From the NCBI RefSeq assembly GCF_003634275.1, contig NZ_RBWY01000002.1, forward strand, positions 1 through 64,000: a stretch of 64,000 bases of DNA, given 5' to 3'. Shown here one piece after another: positions 9,533 through 19,275 of the stretch. The position numbers and the translations under genes were made by a program. Position 1 is the first letter of the stretch; the number at the start of each line of letters is the position of its first letter. The DNA comes from Orbus hercynius (GTDB taxonomy: Bacteria; Pseudomonadota; Gammaproteobacteria; Enterobacterales; Orbaceae). The notes under the pieces are model-generated. The model did not search any database, was not told where the DNA came from, and was given only the letters and a program-made list of their open reading frames with translations.

Positions 9533-9567
9533 ACGAACAAATAGGAGGATTAACCCTACTTGTTCGT
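9533..9567. promoter_or_regulatory. 13-bp inverted repeat between transporter and lgoR
   Basis: ACGAACAAATAGG (9533-9545) and CCTACTTGTTCGT (9555-9567) pair at 12 of 13 positions around a 9-nt spacer. The repeat starts 8 bp past the transporter stop. There is no T-run on either side, so it is not a classical terminator. It could be an RNA hairpin that lowers expression of the distal genes, or an operator for LgoR. The sequence alone does not decide. Confidence 0.5.
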
Positions 9568-9575
9568 CATTAATA

Positions 9576-10850
9576 TTACACGTTTTTCGCTTCAATAGGT
9601 TTTATATCTTTTAACATAAATAGATAGACTAACGCGCCGATGGCACACGCACCACCCGATACGATAAGCGCATACATAAATGAACCCGTTGATCCAATAA
9701 TATATCCTGTTACGATTGGCCCTAAAAAACCACCGCAATTTGATACGGTATTTTGGATACCACCTAATACCGATGTCATATTTCTTGGTGCAATATCACC
9801 AGGTAAGCACCAAATCGCAGAACCAGCAAACGCCAAACCAACATAAGAAATGCATAGCAATAACATCATAATTGACATCGAATCAACCAAACCTGCAAAG
9901 GCAATACTTGTTGCCACCAGCATGCCACCCACCAGATTAATCTTTCGCGCAATATTTAGATTATTGGTTTTAATGAATACAAAATCTAATAACCAACCAC
10001 CAATCCATTGACCAAAGACACCGCATAACGGCGGTAGCATCGCAAAAAAGCCCATCTCAGTAAAACTTAATCCTCGTTCATTAATCAAATAGGTTGGGAA
10101 CCAAGTAATAAAAAAATAGACCGCATAATTAAGCATAAAAAATCCAATACACATGGCAATAACATTACGATATTTCAACAACTGATACCATTTCATCGGC
10201 TGAATGTTATCAATACCGTCTTTCTTCACTTGCCCATTGCGAATATATTTTAGCTCTGCCTCACTAATACTCGGATGTTTTTCGGGATCTTGGTAAACCC
10301 GCAACCACCAAACAACCCAAACAAAGCCAAGTCCACCACAGATGAAGAATGCCGCATGCCATCCCCATTGTGCAATAATCCAAACCACTAATGGCATTGC
10401 AAATGCCGTACCAAATCGCGAACCACTATCGAATAATGCCGTCACGCGCCCTCGTTCTCGATCGGGAAACCATTTGGCCGCAACCCCTCCGTTACACGGA
10501 TAAGCGGCAGCTTCACCCATTCCCATAAAAATACGGGCAAATATAAATCCACCCGGTGATTTTGCCAATGCGGTTGCTGCTGTTGCAAGCGACCACCAAG
10601 CAACGGAACCGGCTAGGGTTTTACGTTGTCCAAATCTATCGGCCAAAAATCCTGCTGGTATTTGACAACATGCATAACTTAAGAAAAATGCCGACATAAT
10701 CCAGCCCATAGCTTGTGGCGAAATATTAAGATCGGATGCAATCATTGGCGCAGCAGCTGACATCACCGTTCGGTCTAAGTAATTGATCACAATGGCAAAC
10801 AGCATTAATGCTGCAATATGAAAACGTACATGACTTTTTTGTTTGGGCAT
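9576..10850 (-). CDS. MFS hexonate/hexuronate transporter (anion:cation symporter family)
   Basis: This 424-residue, 12-segment carrier is a major facilitator of the family containing ExuT, GudP, DgoT and LgoT. It opens with IVINYLDRTVMSAAAPMIA, the N-terminal signature of sugar-acid transporters. It has FADRFGQRK-like LADRFGQRKTL in loop 2-3, RIFMGMGEAAAYP in segment 4 and IAPRNMTSVLGGIQNTVSN in the second half. It is the first gene of the minus-strand run transporter-lgoR-uxaB-dehydrogenase-uxaA, so uptake of L-galactonate or a related hexonate is the natural reading. Galacturonate or glucarate cannot be excluded from the sequence. Confidence 0.85.
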   Translation of the reverse strand: MPKQKSHVRFHIAALMLFAIVINYLDRTVMSAAAPMIASDLNISPQAMGWIMSAFFLSYACCQIPAGFLADRFGQRKTLAGSVAWWSLATAATALAKSPGGFIFARIFMGMGEAAAYPCNGGVAAKWFPDRERGRVTALFDSGSRFGTAFAMPLVVWIIAQWGWHAAFFICGGLGFVWVVWWLRVYQDPEKHPSISEAELKYIRNGQVKKDGIDNIQPMKWYQLLKYRNVIAMCIGFFMLNYAVYFFITWFPTYLINERGLSFTEMGFFAMLPPLCGVFGQWIGGWLLDFVFIKTNNLNIARKINLVGGMLVATSIAFAGLVDSMSIMMLLLCISYVGLAFAGSAIWCLPGDIAPRNMTSVLGGIQNTVSNCGGFLGPIVTGYIIGSTGSFMYALIVSGGACAIGALVYLFMLKDIKPIEAKNV

Positions 10851-11228
10851 AACAACCTCATCTAATAAAATTATTATAAAACAAATAATTGAGACATTAT
10901 TGGAATAATGCTTTAAGCATTCTAATAGATGACTTTGTTACAACTAAAAATAGTTATGTTGATTGTGCAATGCTTAATACTTTTCTGTTTTTAATGTGTT
11001 TTTAATAACCATAATCATGTTGATGCTATTATCAATTTCCGTAATAAAAATAAATAATTCGAATAATCAATAAGATATTTACAGCATACGGAGTAAATAT
11101 AAAGCGTAGGTTTTGATGACAATTTTCACACTCGACAATAGCGTTAAAAAAAGCTATATTTAGATTTCTAGACGTCTAAACGTTTAAATGGATAAATAAT
11201 AATGCAGAATTTGATAAGGAGTTAACAT
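10851..11228. promoter_or_regulatory. Divergent control region: hexonate operon and metA, with three met boxes
   Basis: This 378-bp gap separates two divergent starts. Toward metA there is a TCGACA -35 (11132-11137), a 17-bp spacer and a TATATT -10 (11155-11160). Three consecutive octamers follow: AGATTTCT (11162-11169), AGACGTCT (11170-11177) and AAACGTTT (11178-11185). The middle one is a perfect MetJ box, so MetJ should block metA initiation directly. The half nearest the transporter is very AT-rich and should hold the hexonate operon promoter, which I could not place. No small gene was found. Confidence 0.82.
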
Positions 11229-12158
11229 ATGCCGATTTGTATTCCCGATACATTGCCCGCAGTTGATGTTTTACGTCATGAGAATGTATTTATCATGGCG
11301 GCTAGTCGCGCAAAAACCCAAGAAATCCGTCCACTAAAAGTGTTATTTTTGAATTTAATGCCAAAAAAAATAGAAACGGAGAATCAATTTCTACGCTTAT
11401 TATCCAATTCTGCCTTACAAGTTGATATTCAATTACTGCGTATCGATCAGCGCGAGTCAAAAAATACCCCAGTAGAGCACTTAGATAGCTTTTATTGCGA
11501 TTTTGCTGATATTAAAAATCAAAACTTTGATGGACTAATTATCACCGGTGCACCATTAGGTAAAGTCGAGTTTGACGATGTTGTTTATTGGTCGCAACTC
11601 GTCGAAATTATTGATTGGGCAAAAGAGCATGTCACATCGACACTATTTGTTTGCTGGGCTGTTCAAGCCGCATTAAATATTTTATATGGTTTACCTAAGT
11701 TAACCCGGGAACAAAAACTATCTGGCGTGTATAGTCACAATATTACTGACCCAAATGCCATCTTAACACGAGGATTTGATGATACATTTTTAGCGCCGCA
11801 TTCGCGCTATGCACATTTTCCAAGTGATATTATTCGTGAAAAAACCGATCTGGTTATTTTAGCGGAATCAAAAATAACCGGTGCTTATTTAATGGCAACA
11901 CAAGATAAACGCATGGCATTTGTCACCGGTCACCCAGAATACGATTCATTCACGCTCGCCAATGAATATTTCCGAGATCTCAATGCAGGTATTAACCCGT
12001 CCCTGCCCGATAACTATTTCCCGGATAACAATCCTGAATTAACCGCCAAAGCGACTTGGCGCAGCCACGCTTACTTACTGTTTAGCAATTGGCTCAACTA
12101 TTATGTTTACCAATTAACACCATATGATTTAAAAACACGTAATTTAACCATCGACTAA
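11229..12158 (+). CDS. metA: Homoserine O-acyltransferase (MetA type)
   Basis: MetA activates homoserine with an acyl group from acyl-CoA, the entry step of methionine synthesis. The length, 309 residues, equals E. coli MetA. Cys142 ([11 protein letters not shown]), His235 and Glu237 (TGHPEYD) form the expected catalytic set. Whether succinyl-CoA or acetyl-CoA is used depends on one active-site residue (usually Gly or Glu next to the nucleophile region) and was not resolved here; succinyl is usual in this lineage. TAAGGAG precedes the ATG by 6 bp. Three met boxes upstream indicate MetJ repression, in parallel with metNIQ. Confidence 0.95.
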   Translation: MPICIPDTLPAVDVLRHENVFIMAASRAKTQEIRPLKVLFLNLMPKKIETENQFLRLLSNSALQVDIQLLRIDQRESKNTPVEHLDSFYCDFADIKNQNFDGLIITGAPLGKVEFDDVVYWSQLVEIIDWAKEHVTSTLFVCWAVQAALNILYGLPKLTREQKLSGVYSHNITDPNAILTRGFDDTFLAPHSRYAHFPSDIIREKTDLVILAESKITGAYLMATQDKRMAFVTGHPEYDSFTLANEYFRDLNAGINPSLPDNYFPDNNPELTAKATWRSHAYLLFSNWLNYYVYQLTPYDLKTRNLTID

Positions 12159-12243
12159 ACTGAGCATACTAAATAAAAGGCTAACGCCGGCAAACCTAAC
12201 TGCCGGCTCGCGCATAAGTCACCAGTCAACATTTTTTCAGTAG

Positions 12244-13263
12244 TTAATACGGCAACACACGCTTATTTTTTTCACCGCCGACTTCGCGAGTCAATTTAGG
12301 CACTAAATAACCGGAAACCTGAGCGGCAAGTCCACGCATCAACTCCTGTGCGCGTTGGTCATCAACCAGAAAATGAGCGGCCCCTTGTACTTTATCAAGT
12401 ACGTGTAAATAATAAGGTAATATACCAGCATTAAATAGCTGATTACTGAGCGCAACTAATGTCTCCACATGATCGTTAATATCTTTGAGCAAGACGCTTT
12501 GATTAAGTAGTGTTACCTGATGCTGCTTAAGCTTAGACATCGCATCTATCACCGATTGGTCGATCTCATTGGGATGATTAATGTGCGTCACTAAAACCAC
12601 ATCAAGGCGGCTAGTATGTAATAATTGGCATAAATTATCAGTAATACGATTAGGCATAACAATCGCTAAGCGAGTATGAATACGCAAACGCTCAACATGA
12701 GCGATCGCCGCTAACTGCTCAATTAGCCACTGCAGTTCATGATCTTTCGCCATTAACGGATCACCACCTGACAAAATGATCTCGTTTAACTCAGTGTGAT
12801 CGGCAATATACGCCAGCGCCTGAGTTAAATTTGCTTTAGATCCTTGATTATCTTGATAAGGAAAATGCCGCCTAAAGCAGTAACGACAATTAATCGCACA
12901 GTTGGTTTTAGTAATGAGTAAAGCACGATTATGGTATTTATGTAGTAAGCCGGGAATCGCATTATGCTGCTCATTGAGCGGATCGCTACTGTAACCCAAT
13001 ACGGTTTGCATCTCTTGCTGATCGCATAATATTTGACGCAACAAAGGATCATCTGGATTACCTTTTTCCATTCTCGCAATAAAACTTAACGGGACACGTA
13101 AAGCAAATTGCTTTTTAGCCGCTAACATGGCAGGAGAGAGGGTTAATTCATCTAGTGCTAATAGTGAAAAAAGTTCTTTTAAATCAGTAACAACGTTAGC
13201 AAGATCATAAATCCACGCTTCTTTATTTTGCTGCTCGTTATTTTGCTGTATAATGTGGCTCAT
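12244..13263 (-). CDS. epmB: EF-P lysine 2,3-aminomutase EpmB
   Basis: EpmB is a radical-SAM, PLP-dependent enzyme that turns (S)-alpha-lysine into (R)-beta-lysine, which EpmA attaches to elongation factor P. The [13 protein letters not shown] motif carries the three cluster cysteines. [20 protein letters not shown] upstream and LSGGDPL downstream are typical of the family. From the Met at 13263 (MSHIIQQN) the protein has 339 residues, near the E. coli 342. A further in-frame start 36 bp upstream would overlap the efp start and is not supported by homology. Divergent from efp with 29 bp between the start codons, as in E. coli. Confidence 0.95.
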   Translation of the reverse strand: MSHIIQQNNEQQNKEAWIYDLANVVTDLKELFSLLALDELTLSPAMLAAKKQFALRVPLSFIARMEKGNPDDPLLRQILCDQQEMQTVLGYSSDPLNEQHNAIPGLLHKYHNRALLITKTNCAINCRYCFRRHFPYQDNQGSKANLTQALAYIADHTELNEIILSGGDPLMAKDHELQWLIEQLAAIAHVERLRIHTRLAIVMPNRITDNLCQLLHTSRLDVVLVTHINHPNEIDQSVIDAMSKLKQHQVTLLNQSVLLKDINDHVETLVALSNQLFNAGILPYYLHVLDKVQGAAHFLVDDQRAQELMRGLAAQVSGYLVPKLTREVGGEKNKRVLPY

Positions 13264-13292
13264 TTTTGTGTATTCAGAATTTTGGAGCTTGT

Positions 13293-13859
13293 ATGGCATC
13301 TTATAGTACTAGTGAGTTTAAAGCGGGTCTTAAAATAATGCAAGATAATGAACCTTGTGTCATTGTTGAAAATGAATTTTACAAACCAGGCAAAGGTCAA
13401 GCGATTAACCGTGTAAAAATTAAGAAATTACTATCGGGTAAAACGGTTGATAAAACATTTAAATCAGGTGAAAGCGTTGAGTCTGCTGATGTAATGGATA
13501 TGAATTTAACCTATCTATATACTGATGGTGAATTCTGGCATTTTATGAATAACGAAACATTTGAGCAATTATCAGCAGACAGCAAAGCAGTTGGTGATAA
13601 TGCAAAATGGTTAGTTGAACAAGCAGAATGTATTTTAACACTTTGGAATGGTCAACCGATCGCCGTAACACCACCAAACTTCGTTGAATTAGAAGTGATT
13701 GAAACCGATCCGGGTTTAAAAGGTGATACCGCGGGAACTGGCGGTAAACCGGCAACATTATCAACGGGTGCTGTCGTGCGTGTGCCATTATTTATCCAAA
13801 TTGGTGAAGTGTTAAAAATTGATACGCGCTCAGGTGAATACGTTTCACGTGTGAAATAA
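13293..13859 (+). CDS. efp: Elongation factor P
   Basis: EF-P enters the ribosomal E site and relieves stalling at proline runs. The product is 188 residues, exactly the E. coli length, with three beta-barrel domains. Lys34 in FYKPGKGQ is the site that EpmA and EpmB modify, and epmB lies next door, so the lysylation pathway is expected here. Start ATG 13293 follows TTGGAG. A TATAAT at 13249-13254 with TTGCTG 15 bp upstream is a candidate promoter and would sit inside the first codons of epmB. A strong terminator follows at 13875. Confidence 0.97.
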   Translation: MASYSTSEFKAGLKIMQDNEPCVIVENEFYKPGKGQAINRVKIKKLLSGKTVDKTFKSGESVESADVMDMNLTYLYTDGEFWHFMNNETFEQLSADSKAVGDNAKWLVEQAECILTLWNGQPIAVTPPNFVELEVIETDPGLKGDTAGTGGKPATLSTGAVVRVPLFIQIGEVLKIDTRSGEYVSRVK

Positions 13860-13874
13860 GCCGAGCTAATATGT

Positions 13875-13905
13875 AAAAAAACCGCAACTATTGCGGTTTT
13901 TTTTA
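13875..13905. terminator. Bidirectional terminator between efp and trmL
   Basis: A 7-bp GC-containing stem (ACCGCAA / TTGCGGT) with a CTA loop is extended by six A:T pairs, giving an A-run on one side and eight or more T on the other. It can end both the efp transcript and the convergent cpxR-cpxA-trmL transcript. Confidence 0.92.
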
Positions 13906-13919
13906 TTACTAAAGAATGA

Positions 13920-14402
13920 CTAAATATCTGCACCCTGATAATTTAATTGTCGCCAAGACTCATAAATCGCCACCGCAACTGAATTTGATAAATTCATGCT
14001 ACGGCTATTGGCCAGCATCGGAATACGAATACGCTGCGATGCTGGCAACTCATCAAGAATTTCAGCAGGAAGCCCGCGAGTTTCCGGCCCAAACAACAAG
14101 TAATCGTTAGCCTGATACTGCACATCGCTATGCGGCCGAGAGCCCTTAGTCGTCATCGCATACAAACAATGGCATTGAGACAAGACTAATTGATTAGTTG
14201 ATAAAAAGTCAGCAAAATTCTTATAACGCTTAGTTTCAACAAACTCGTGATAATCAAGCCCTGCTCGTTTGAGCTTTTTATCATCCCAAAAAAATCCCAT
14301 CGGCTCAATGATATGCAACCGAAATCCCGCATTAGCACATAAACGAATAATATTTCCGGTATTAGCAGGAATTTCTGGTTCAAAAAGCACAATATTTAAC
14401 AC
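13920..14402 (-). CDS. trmL: tRNA (cytidine/uridine-34-2'-O)-methyltransferase TrmL
   Basis: TrmL (YibK) 2'-O-methylates the wobble base of the two leucine tRNAs decoding UUR. The 160-residue SPOUT protein begins [20 protein letters not shown], the family signature. It carries the trefoil-knot motifs FGPETRGLP and [20 protein letters not shown] near the C-terminus, where S-adenosylmethionine binds. It begins 11 bp after the cpxA stop on the same strand, so it is probably co-transcribed with cpxRA, which is not the E. coli arrangement. Confidence 0.96.
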   Translation of the reverse strand: MLNIVLFEPEIPANTGNIIRLCANAGFRLHIIEPMGFFWDDKKLKRAGLDYHEFVETKRYKNFADFLSTNQLVLSQCHCLYAMTTKGSRPHSDVQYQANDYLLFGPETRGLPAEILDELPASQRIRIPMLANSRSMNLSNSVAVAIYESWRQLNYQGADI

Positions 14403-14413
14403 ATTAATATCTC

Positions 14414-15796
14414 TTATGACTTGTGGTATAAGGGTAATATTATCACAATTCTTAAGCCACCAAGATGGCTTTTTTCAGCGTAAACCTCACCATTATCCTG
14501 CGTAATGGCATTCGCTACAATCGCTAGCCCTAAACCACTCCCGCCAGACTCGCGATCGCGAGCTTCACTAGTACGATAAAATGGCCGGAAAATTTGTTGC
14601 AGTTCATGATCAGCAACGCCAGGACCATCATCATCAATTGTCGTAATTAACTGCTCATTGCTGAGCTTAAAACTCACGTCAATTTGCTGGTGTGAATAAC
14701 GAAACGCATTACGAATCACATTTTCAAATGCACTACATAATGCTTGGGGATAACATAAAATCGATTTTTCGGGAAGATTAGTCGATAAATTTAATGACTT
14801 ACCTAACTGCTCAGCCTCGAACGTAGCATTATCCAGTACGTTTTTTAACAATCTATTGAATTGGTGAGGCGCTTTAATTTCGTTATTAGCGTATTGCTGT
14901 CTCGCTAATGAAAGTAGTTCACCGATCATTAAATCAAGTTTTTTACTTTCAATTTCAATACGTTCGTTTTCTTTAGTTTCACCATATTTGCGTCGTGACA
15001 ACGATGCCGCTAGTTGCAATCGTGTCAATGGTGTGCGCAGTTCATGTGAGATATCCGACAATAAGCGCTGTTGTAACTCTTGCATACGTTTTAATTCGCG
15101 CAGCATGTGATTAAAACTCATTCCCGTTGCTTTAAACTCTGATGAACCAAATTTTTCGAGTTCTGGCCACTCTTGAATATTACCTCTGGCGACTTGATCA
15201 GCGGCTTTCTTTAAGCGCCTTGCTGGTTTAGCAAGGCTCCAAGACAACCATAACAAAAGAGGTGTACTGGCTATCATAGTTAAAGCTAATAACAAAAATG
15301 GGTGATCAAATATGAGATTAACAAATTGTGATTGGGTATCAAATACTTCTTGCACAATATAAAGGTGATAAGACTCATCACTATAGGGAATTAAAAAAGG
15401 GCCTATGATTTCTAAATTGTCATAAATTTTCTTTGCTGGCGAACTTGATTTACTCGTCAGTTCGCTAAAATTACGCACAATATCAATATTGCTTGTATCG
15501 GGTGCAATAATTTGCTCACTTGGCGTTAAGATATAGAGGAATTGACCTGGTCGCTTCAAGTTATCCATCGCCACAATAAAACGCATCCACCAACGAAAAC
15601 TATTTTTCGGCACTTTGACAATCACATTTTCAATATTAGCGGCAAGCACCAAGCCGGTATTTTTTTCTTTATCAGAGACATATGTTAAATTTCTTGAATC
15701 AAGATTTGGAATCGTAATAATCAAAAACAAAAAAAAGGCAATAGTGAGTGAAAATATTATAAATATTCTTATCGTTAATCGATCAAAAATCCACAT
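14414..15796 (-). CDS. cpxA: Envelope-stress sensor histidine kinase CpxA
   Basis: CpxA senses envelope damage and phosphorylates CpxR. The 460-residue protein (E. coli 457) has a membrane segment at about 9-29, a periplasmic sensor domain to about 160, a second membrane segment at about 165-188 and a HAMP linker ([19 protein letters not shown]). The phospho-acceptor His251 lies in [15 protein letters not shown]. The ATPase domain shows N-box NAFRYSH, DDDGPGV and GSGLGLAI. It lies 28 bp after cpxR. The usual inhibitor gene cpxP is not on the other side of cpxR. Confidence 0.95.
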   Translation of the reverse strand: MWIFDRLTIRIFIIFSLTIAFFLFLIITIPNLDSRNLTYVSDKEKNTGLVLAANIENVIVKVPKNSFRWWMRFIVAMDNLKRPGQFLYILTPSEQIIAPDTSNIDIVRNFSELTSKSSSPAKKIYDNLEIIGPFLIPYSDESYHLYIVQEVFDTQSQFVNLIFDHPFLLLALTMIASTPLLLWLSWSLAKPARRLKKAADQVARGNIQEWPELEKFGSSEFKATGMSFNHMLRELKRMQELQQRLLSDISHELRTPLTRLQLAASLSRRKYGETKENERIEIESKKLDLMIGELLSLARQQYANNEIKAPHQFNRLLKNVLDNATFEAEQLGKSLNLSTNLPEKSILCYPQALCSAFENVIRNAFRYSHQQIDVSFKLSNEQLITTIDDDGPGVADHELQQIFRPFYRTSEARDRESGGSGLGLAIVANAITQDNGEVYAEKSHLGGLRIVIILPLYHKS

Positions 15797-15824
15797 CTTA
15801 TCGCCTATCTAGCCTTAATATTTT

Positions 15825-16538
15825 TTATCCAAAATCTTTATCAATCACAAATAAATAGCCTTTTGAACGCAGCGTTTTAATCCACGGTAGACCATCTTTA
15901 CGAGGAGGCAGTTTTTTACGCAAATTAGAGACATGCACATCGATTGAGCGTGCAAAAGGCAAAAACTCTTTACCTAAAACAGACTCGCTGAGCATATCTC
16001 GAGAAATAATATTGCCCGGCTGTTCGAGTAGTTTCAATAAAATCTGGAACTCCGTACCAGTAAGTTCAATATATTTGCTATCAAAATAAACCGCCTGTTG
16101 ACGGACATTCACTTTCAAACCATCAACTTGATATTCTGCTGGCGCTGCATCATCTTGCTGAGAAGAAGATGAATCCCAATGCCTACGCCGCAAAGTTGCT
16201 CGAATTCGTGCAACAAGTTCACGATCATTAAATGGTTTAATAATATAGTCATCAGCCCCTAATTCAAGGCCGATTATCTTATCTAAATCGTTGTCTTTTG
16301 CCGTTAACAAAATCACAGGAACTGTGTATTTTGCACGCAGCTGCGTTAATACGCTTAAACCGTTAGTATCTGGCATCATAATATCAAGTAGAACCAGATC
16401 AATTGAGTGATTAAATTTGGTCAGCGCTTCTGCGCCATTGTACGCAATTTCGACAGTAAAACCTTCTAATTCTAATAATTCTTTCAGTAGTGCGGTTATT
16501 TCAAGATCATCATCCACTAGCAGTAATTTTTTATTCAT
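15825..16538 (-). CDS. cpxR: Envelope-stress response regulator CpxR
   Basis: CpxR is an OmpR-type regulator activated by CpxA that controls envelope folding and proteolysis genes. The receiver domain (about 1-115) has the acidic pocket LVDDD, the phospho-acceptor Asp in LVLLDIMMPD and the switch lysine in YIIKPFNDRE. The C-terminal winged helix ends LPWIKTLRSKGYLFV, as in E. coli. Three ATGs lie close together; I chose the third (16538, MNKKLLLVDDD, 237 residues) because AAGGA sits 6 bp before it and it matches the family N-terminus. Confidence 0.95.
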   Translation of the reverse strand: MNKKLLLVDDDLEITALLKELLELEGFTVEIAYNGAEALTKFNHSIDLVLLDIMMPDTNGLSVLTQLRAKYTVPVILLTAKDNDLDKIIGLELGADDYIIKPFNDRELVARIRATLRRRHWDSSSSQQDDAAPAEYQVDGLKVNVRQQAVYFDSKYIELTGTEFQILLKLLEQPGNIISRDMLSESVLGKEFLPFARSIDVHVSNLRKKLPPRKDGLPWIKTLRSKGYLFVIDKDFG

Positions 16539-16880
16539 TACCATTCCTTGCATCAAAGTAGTTATAAAAAATCTTCCTTATTCGGTCTTATTTTTTTTGT
16601 GTGTAGTGTCGTATTTATTAGCTTTCAAACAGCATTATATAGCAAAGTTATTTTTTTAAAATAAAATTATATTTTTCTCAATCAAATAACATACCAGAGC
16701 CAATTGCAGTGCAGCAATGCGATAATTTGACAATTTAGCTAGATAATTTATTACTCATATCCGTAAAGAAGAATTAAGATTGAAGCGGAAATTGTAATAG
16801 TCAACGACTTATCGTTACCAGAAATTGCTGAGGCATGCTAATATAGAGCGAAAATTGCCAATAACCAATAATGGATATTT
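16539..16880. other. cpxR-fieF intergenic region, no cpxP
   Basis: In E. coli cpxP lies here, divergent from cpxR and followed by fieF. This 342-bp stretch has no reading frame resembling CpxP and no LTxxQ motif coding in any frame I read. It is very AT-rich. A single GTAAA (16763-16767) is followed 5 bp later by ATTAA, only a partial CpxR box. For fieF, a TGC-TAATAT extended -10 (16836-16844) is a plausible promoter. Confidence 0.6.
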
Positions 16881-17789
16881 ATGCATAGTCAATATAGTAA
16901 GTTGGTTAAAAAAGCGACCTATTTTGCGGTTATTTTCTCATTGATTCTTATTATCATTAAATTTTTTACATGGTGGATTACAGGATCAGTCAGCATGCTT
17001 GCATCATTATTTGATTCCTCAATTGATCTGCTTGCTTCTGGGCTAAATTTTGTCTTAATTCGCTATTCGCTAAAACCCCCTGATGAGGATCATCGCTTCG
17101 GCCATGGTAAGGCAGAATCCTTATCCGCTCTAGCACAAAGTGCTTTTATTATTGGCTCGATTGCTTTTTTACTTCTCAATAGTATTAAGTTGTTACTTCA
17201 CCCTGAACCCGTTAATTCACCACTTTTAGGTATAGCTATCTCTTTTATTTCGATTGTATTGACATCAGGATTAATTCTTTATCAGCGCTATGTAATTAAA
17301 CAGACAAATAGTCAAGCCATTAAAGCCGATATGCTTCACTATTCAGCCGATTTTTTTATGAATATTGCCGTTGTTATCGCACTATTCTTAACTTGGTACG
17401 GTGTGATTTATGCCGATGCAGTTTTTGCACTGTTGATTGGCGCCTATATTTTATACAGCGCATTAAAAATTATTTTCCTCGCGATACAGGACTTGTTAGA
17501 TAAAGCCCTACCCGAAGAGGACAATGAACTCATTTTAGATATTGCGTCATCTTTTCCTGAAGTTCATGGCCTGCATGATCTTAAAACCCGCCGCTCAGGA
17601 CCTATGACTTTTGTACAGTTACATATTGAACTCGATGATAATATGTCTTTAGTCCAATCCCATGCAATTGCCGATAAAATAGAAAAACTTATTTCACAAC
17701 AATTTGAGCCGGCCGAAGTCATTATTCATCAAGATCCGCTCTCTGTTGTACCTAAAGAAAAACCAAGATTACGGAATAAATTCAAATAA
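16881..17789 (+). CDS. fieF: Cation efflux pump FieF (Fe/Zn)
   Basis: FieF (YiiP) is a cation diffusion facilitator that exports ferrous iron and zinc in exchange for protons. The 302-residue protein has six membrane segments. The transport-site aspartates D45 and D49 lie in LFDSSIDLLASG, and the partner His/Asp pair is in MLHYSADFFMN. A cytoplasmic ferredoxin-like metal domain follows, with RRSGPMTFVQLHIELDD and IIHQDPLSVVP. It keeps its E. coli position beside pfkA and near cpxRA. Confidence 0.95.
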   Translation: MHSQYSKLVKKATYFAVIFSLILIIIKFFTWWITGSVSMLASLFDSSIDLLASGLNFVLIRYSLKPPDEDHRFGHGKAESLSALAQSAFIIGSIAFLLLNSIKLLLHPEPVNSPLLGIAISFISIVLTSGLILYQRYVIKQTNSQAIKADMLHYSADFFMNIAVVIALFLTWYGVIYADAVFALLIGAYILYSALKIIFLAIQDLLDKALPEEDNELILDIASSFPEVHGLHDLKTRRSGPMTFVQLHIELDDNMSLVQSHAIADKIEKLISQQFEPAEVIIHQDPLSVVPKEKPRLRNKFK

Positions 17790-17806
17790 TGCGTACTTTC
17801 AGACTA

Positions 17807-17835
17807 TTGAGAGTATTGTATTAAGTATCTATAAT
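17807..17835 (+). promoter_or_regulatory. Sigma-70 promoter of pfkA
   Basis: TTGAGA (17807-17812) and a perfect TATAAT (17830-17835) are separated by 17 bp, 32 bp before the pfkA start. This gives pfkA a promoter independent of fieF. A second TATAAT at 17845-17850 has no convincing -35. Confidence 0.75.
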
Positions 17836-17867
17836 GGCTAAAAATATAATGATTGAGGTTATTTTAT

Positions 17868-18830
17868 ATGATAAAAAAAATAGGTGTACTTACAAGTGGC
17901 GGCGATGCCCCTGGCATGAACGCAGCAATTAGAGGTGTTGTTCGTACGGCACTCACAGAAGGGCTTGAAGTTTACGGTATCGAGGATGGTTATTTAGGTT
18001 TATATGAAAATCGTATTAATCAACTTTATCGCTATAGCGTATCCGATATTATTACCCGCGGAGGCACCTTTTTAGGTTCCGCACGTTTTCCAGCATTTAA
18101 AGAGAAAGCAACCCGTCAAAAAGCCATTGATAATTTAAGACAAAATAATATTGATGCTTTAGTCGTTATTGGCGGAGATGGCTCGTATCTTGGAGCTATG
18201 CGTTTAACAGAAGAGGGATTTCCGTGCATCGGTTTACCGGGCACTATCGATAACGATATTCGCGGGACAGATTATACAATTGGTTATTTCACGGCTCTAC
18301 AAACCGCAGTTGAAGCAATCGACCGTTTACGTGATACCTGTTCTTCACACCACCGTATTTCCATTATAGAAATTATGGGCAGAGGCTGTGGTGATTTAAC
18401 GTTAAATGCAGCTGTTGCAGGTGGCTGTGAATTCATGATTATTCCTGAAGTTTCTTACACTAAAGAAGATTTGATTGAAGAAATTAAATTTGGTTTCTCG
18501 AAAGGTAAAAAACATGCCATCGTTGCCGTTGCTGAGCATATGTTAGATGTTGCTCAATTAGCAAAAGACATTGAAATTGCTGTTAAACATGAAACTAGAG
18601 CCACTGTGCTAGGGCACGTTCAACGCGGTGGTTCACCAGTGCCTTACGATCGAATCCTTGGTTCACGTATGGGGGCCTATGCGGTTGAACTGCTAATCCA
18701 AGGACAAGGTGGACGTAGTGTCGGTATCCAAAATGGTAAATTAGTTCACCATGATATCATGGATGCGTTAAGTAACATGAAACGACCATTTGATATTGAC
18801 CTTTATAATACAGCTAAACGTTTATTTTAA
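17868..18830 (+). CDS. pfkA: ATP-dependent 6-phosphofructokinase
   Basis: PfkA phosphorylates fructose 6-phosphate in the committing step of glycolysis. The length from ATG 17868 is 320 residues, the E. coli value. It begins [19 protein letters not shown], with the ATP-binding GGD. The catalytic PGTIDND motif follows near residue 125, and MGR and GGSPVPYDR bind sugar phosphate and effectors. TGAGG lies 9 bp before this ATG; an in-frame start 15 bp upstream lacks a ribosome site. The presence of pfkA indicates a working Embden-Meyerhof pathway. Confidence 0.97.
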   Translation: MIKKIGVLTSGGDAPGMNAAIRGVVRTALTEGLEVYGIEDGYLGLYENRINQLYRYSVSDIITRGGTFLGSARFPAFKEKATRQKAIDNLRQNNIDALVVIGGDGSYLGAMRLTEEGFPCIGLPGTIDNDIRGTDYTIGYFTALQTAVEAIDRLRDTCSSHHRISIIEIMGRGCGDLTLNAAVAGGCEFMIIPEVSYTKEDLIEEIKFGFSKGKKHAIVAVAEHMLDVAQLAKDIEIAVKHETRATVLGHVQRGGSPVPYDRILGSRMGAYAVELLIQGQGGRSVGIQNGKLVHHDIMDALSNMKRPFDIDLYNTAKRLF

Positions 18831-18870
18831 TAATGGATTGATTTTATCGTAGTTACTATGAGGCACTATC

Positions 18871-19152
18871 ATGCAATATTTAGAAGGTGAAAACCGTTTT
18901 TACGTTAAAAATACAGATGAAAGTGAAGATATTGGTGAAATGACTTATACACGAATCGGAACTGACAAAGCCTCTATCGATCACACCTATGTGGACTCAC
19001 GATACCGAGGTCAAGGTATTGCCGATCGTTTATTTGAACTTGTAATTACTAAAATGAAGCAGGAAAATCGTAAAATTATCCCGGTTTGTACTTACGCCCA
19101 GCGGCAATTTGAGCGCCATCCTGAGCTAAAATTAATACAAGCTAATAGTTAA
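18871..19152 (+). CDS. Small GNAT-like N-acetyltransferase (YjdJ family)
   Basis: This is a 93-residue protein of the small acetyltransferase group that includes E. coli YjdJ. The acetyl-CoA loop is seen in DSRYRGQGIADRLFE, followed by a helix with VITKMKQENRKIIPVCTYA. The N-terminus (FYVKNTDESEDIGEM) matches the short beta-sheet of this group. Its substrate is unknown. GAGG precedes the ATG, it lies 40 bp after pfkA and it ends at a terminator, so co-transcription with pfkA is likely. Confidence 0.85.
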   Translation: MQYLEGENRFYVKNTDESEDIGEMTYTRIGTDKASIDHTYVDSRYRGQGIADRLFELVITKMKQENRKIIPVCTYAQRQFERHPELKLIQANS

Positions 19153-19162
19153 TTAACGACCG

Positions 19163-19195
19163 AGGGAAAGCCGCTTATAGACTTTCCCTTTTTTA
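19163..19195 (+). terminator. Terminator after the GNAT gene
   Basis: An 8-bp stem (AGGGAAAG / CTTTCCCT) with an 11-nt loop is followed by six T. It closes the pfkA-GNAT unit and isolates gltX. Confidence 0.85.
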
Positions 19196-19209
19196 ATTAA
19201 TCGACTTTA

Positions 19210-19237
19210 TTGCTCAATCTCTTGGGCATGCTAAAAT
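19210..19237 (+). promoter_or_regulatory. Promoter of gltX
   Basis: TTGCTC (19210-19215), a 16-bp spacer and TAAAAT (19232-19237) preceded by TGC (extended -10) lie 38 bp before the gltX start and just after the preceding terminator. Confidence 0.6.
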
Positions 19238-19275
19238 ACGCAATTATTACTCCATTTTGTAGTAGGAATCATTTC

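Noticed and set aside
12187-12208. GCCGGC / GCCGGC hairpin between metA and epmB
   Set aside because: Only six pairs, a 10-nt loop and no T-run; too weak to call a terminator.
16763-16777. Possible CpxR box (GTAAA-N5-ATTAA)
   Set aside because: The second half matches only 3 of 5 bases, so it is not distinguishable from chance in AT-rich DNA.
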